Translations under genes and position numbers: made by a program
NCBI GenBank assembly: GCA_005888925.1
Contig: VBCP01000057.1
Coordinates: forward strand, 1-5,618
Origin: Betaproteobacteria bacterium
Lineage (GTDB): Bacteria; Pseudomonadota; Gammaproteobacteria; Burkholderiales; SG8-39
DNA: 5,618 nucleotides
Direction: 5' to 3'
Shown here: positions 5,208 to 5,618 of the stretch, piece by piece
How positions within the stretch are numbered: position 1 is the stretch's first letter
Layout: each line of letters begins with the position of its first letter
Notes under the pieces: model-generated
Seen by the model: only the letters and a program-made list of their open reading frames with translations
The model's database searches: none
Told to the model about the DNA's origin: nothing

Positions 5208-5618
5208 CTATTCCGGCTGGATGCCGATCTCGGCGATCAGCTTGCGAAACCGCGGGATGTCGCGCTTCACGAGCTCCAGCAATTCCTCGCCGCTGCCGCC
5301 CATGGGCTCGAGCCCGGCATTGCCCAAGCGCTCGGCAACATCGCGCGCGGCGAGCGCGCTCTTCATCTCCTGGTGCAGGCGTTGCACGATCGGACGCGGC
5401 GTGCCGGCGGGCAGCGCAAGCGCGAAGTAGGTCGACGCGAGCAGGTCCTCGTCGACGCCGGCCTCGCCGAGCGTCGGCACATCCGCGAGCAGCGGCGAGC
5501 GCTGCTTTGCGCCGATGGCGAGCGCGCGCAGGCGGCCATCGCGCACGAAGCCCAGCACCGCGGCGGGAGAGGCGATCGTCACCCCGGCGTCGCCCGCGAC
5601 CACGCCCTGCACCGCGGG
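5208..5618 (-). CDS. Bug/TctC-family tripartite tricarboxylate transporter substrate-binding protein, C-terminal part
   Basis: The last 136 residues of a periplasmic solute receptor; the N-terminal portion, including the signal peptide, lies beyond the right edge. The frame is open to the final base. Family features are GRLRALAIGAKQRSPLLADVPTLGEAGV, then a segment ending ALALPAGTPRPIVQRLHQEM, then GGSGEELLELVKRDIPRFRKLIAEIGI at the C-terminus. Such proteins bind carboxylates or amides and hand them to TctA/TctB membrane partners, or act as orphan receptors. No TctA/TctB gene is visible. The cytochrome gene follows 34 bases later on the same strand. The ligand cannot be predicted. Confidence 0.9.
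   Translation of the reverse strand, partial: PAVQGVVAGDAGVTIASPAAVLGFVRDGRLRALAIGAKQRSPLLADVPTLGEAGVDEDLLASTYFALALPAGTPRPIVQRLHQEMKSALAARDVAERLGNAGLEPMGGSGEELLELVKRDIPRFRKLIAEIGIQPE

Overview
The window is GC-rich and densely coding, with the G/C-ending codons and long antisense open frames usual in such genomes. The partial gene at the right edge is a Bug/TctC-type periplasmic substrate-binding protein, a family greatly expanded in Burkholderiales. Together with a PQQ-type dehydrogenase and an exported c-type cytochrome, this suggests an environmental betaproteobacterium. That assignment is inference from gene families only.

Layout, left to right. A RidA-family gene (440..15, minus strand) is followed at the extreme left edge by a Shine-Dalgarno sequence for a gene outside the window. 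A 324-bp divergent intergenic region (441..764) separates it from the plus-strand pair: a large glycine-tethered lipoprotein with a calcium-binding TSP3-like motif (765..2444) and a 92-residue three-helix membrane protein (2474..2752). This pair converges, with only a 7-bp gap, on a long minus-strand series. In its direction of transcription the series reads: Bug receptor (5618..5208, partial), diheme cytochrome c (5173..4331), small ArsR-type regulator (4247..3924) and exported PQQ-dependent sugar/sorbosone dehydrogenase-like protein (3839..2760).

How the genes may work together. The dehydrogenase is a predicted periplasmic PQQ enzyme, and the diheme cytochrome is a plausible carrier of its electrons to the respiratory chain. 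The Bug protein would bind a small carboxylate or related solute in the same compartment. The ArsR protein lies between cytochrome and dehydrogenase and has a 26-bp near-perfect palindrome just upstream, so it probably controls itself and perhaps the dehydrogenase. The lipoprotein and small membrane protein have no recognised function; they look co-transcribed.

I found no tRNA, rRNA, CRISPR array, insertion sequence or phage gene. The least understood parts are the lipoprotein/membrane-protein pair and three compact symmetric DNA motifs (653..678, 3868..3895, 4274..4299) placed where regulators could act.
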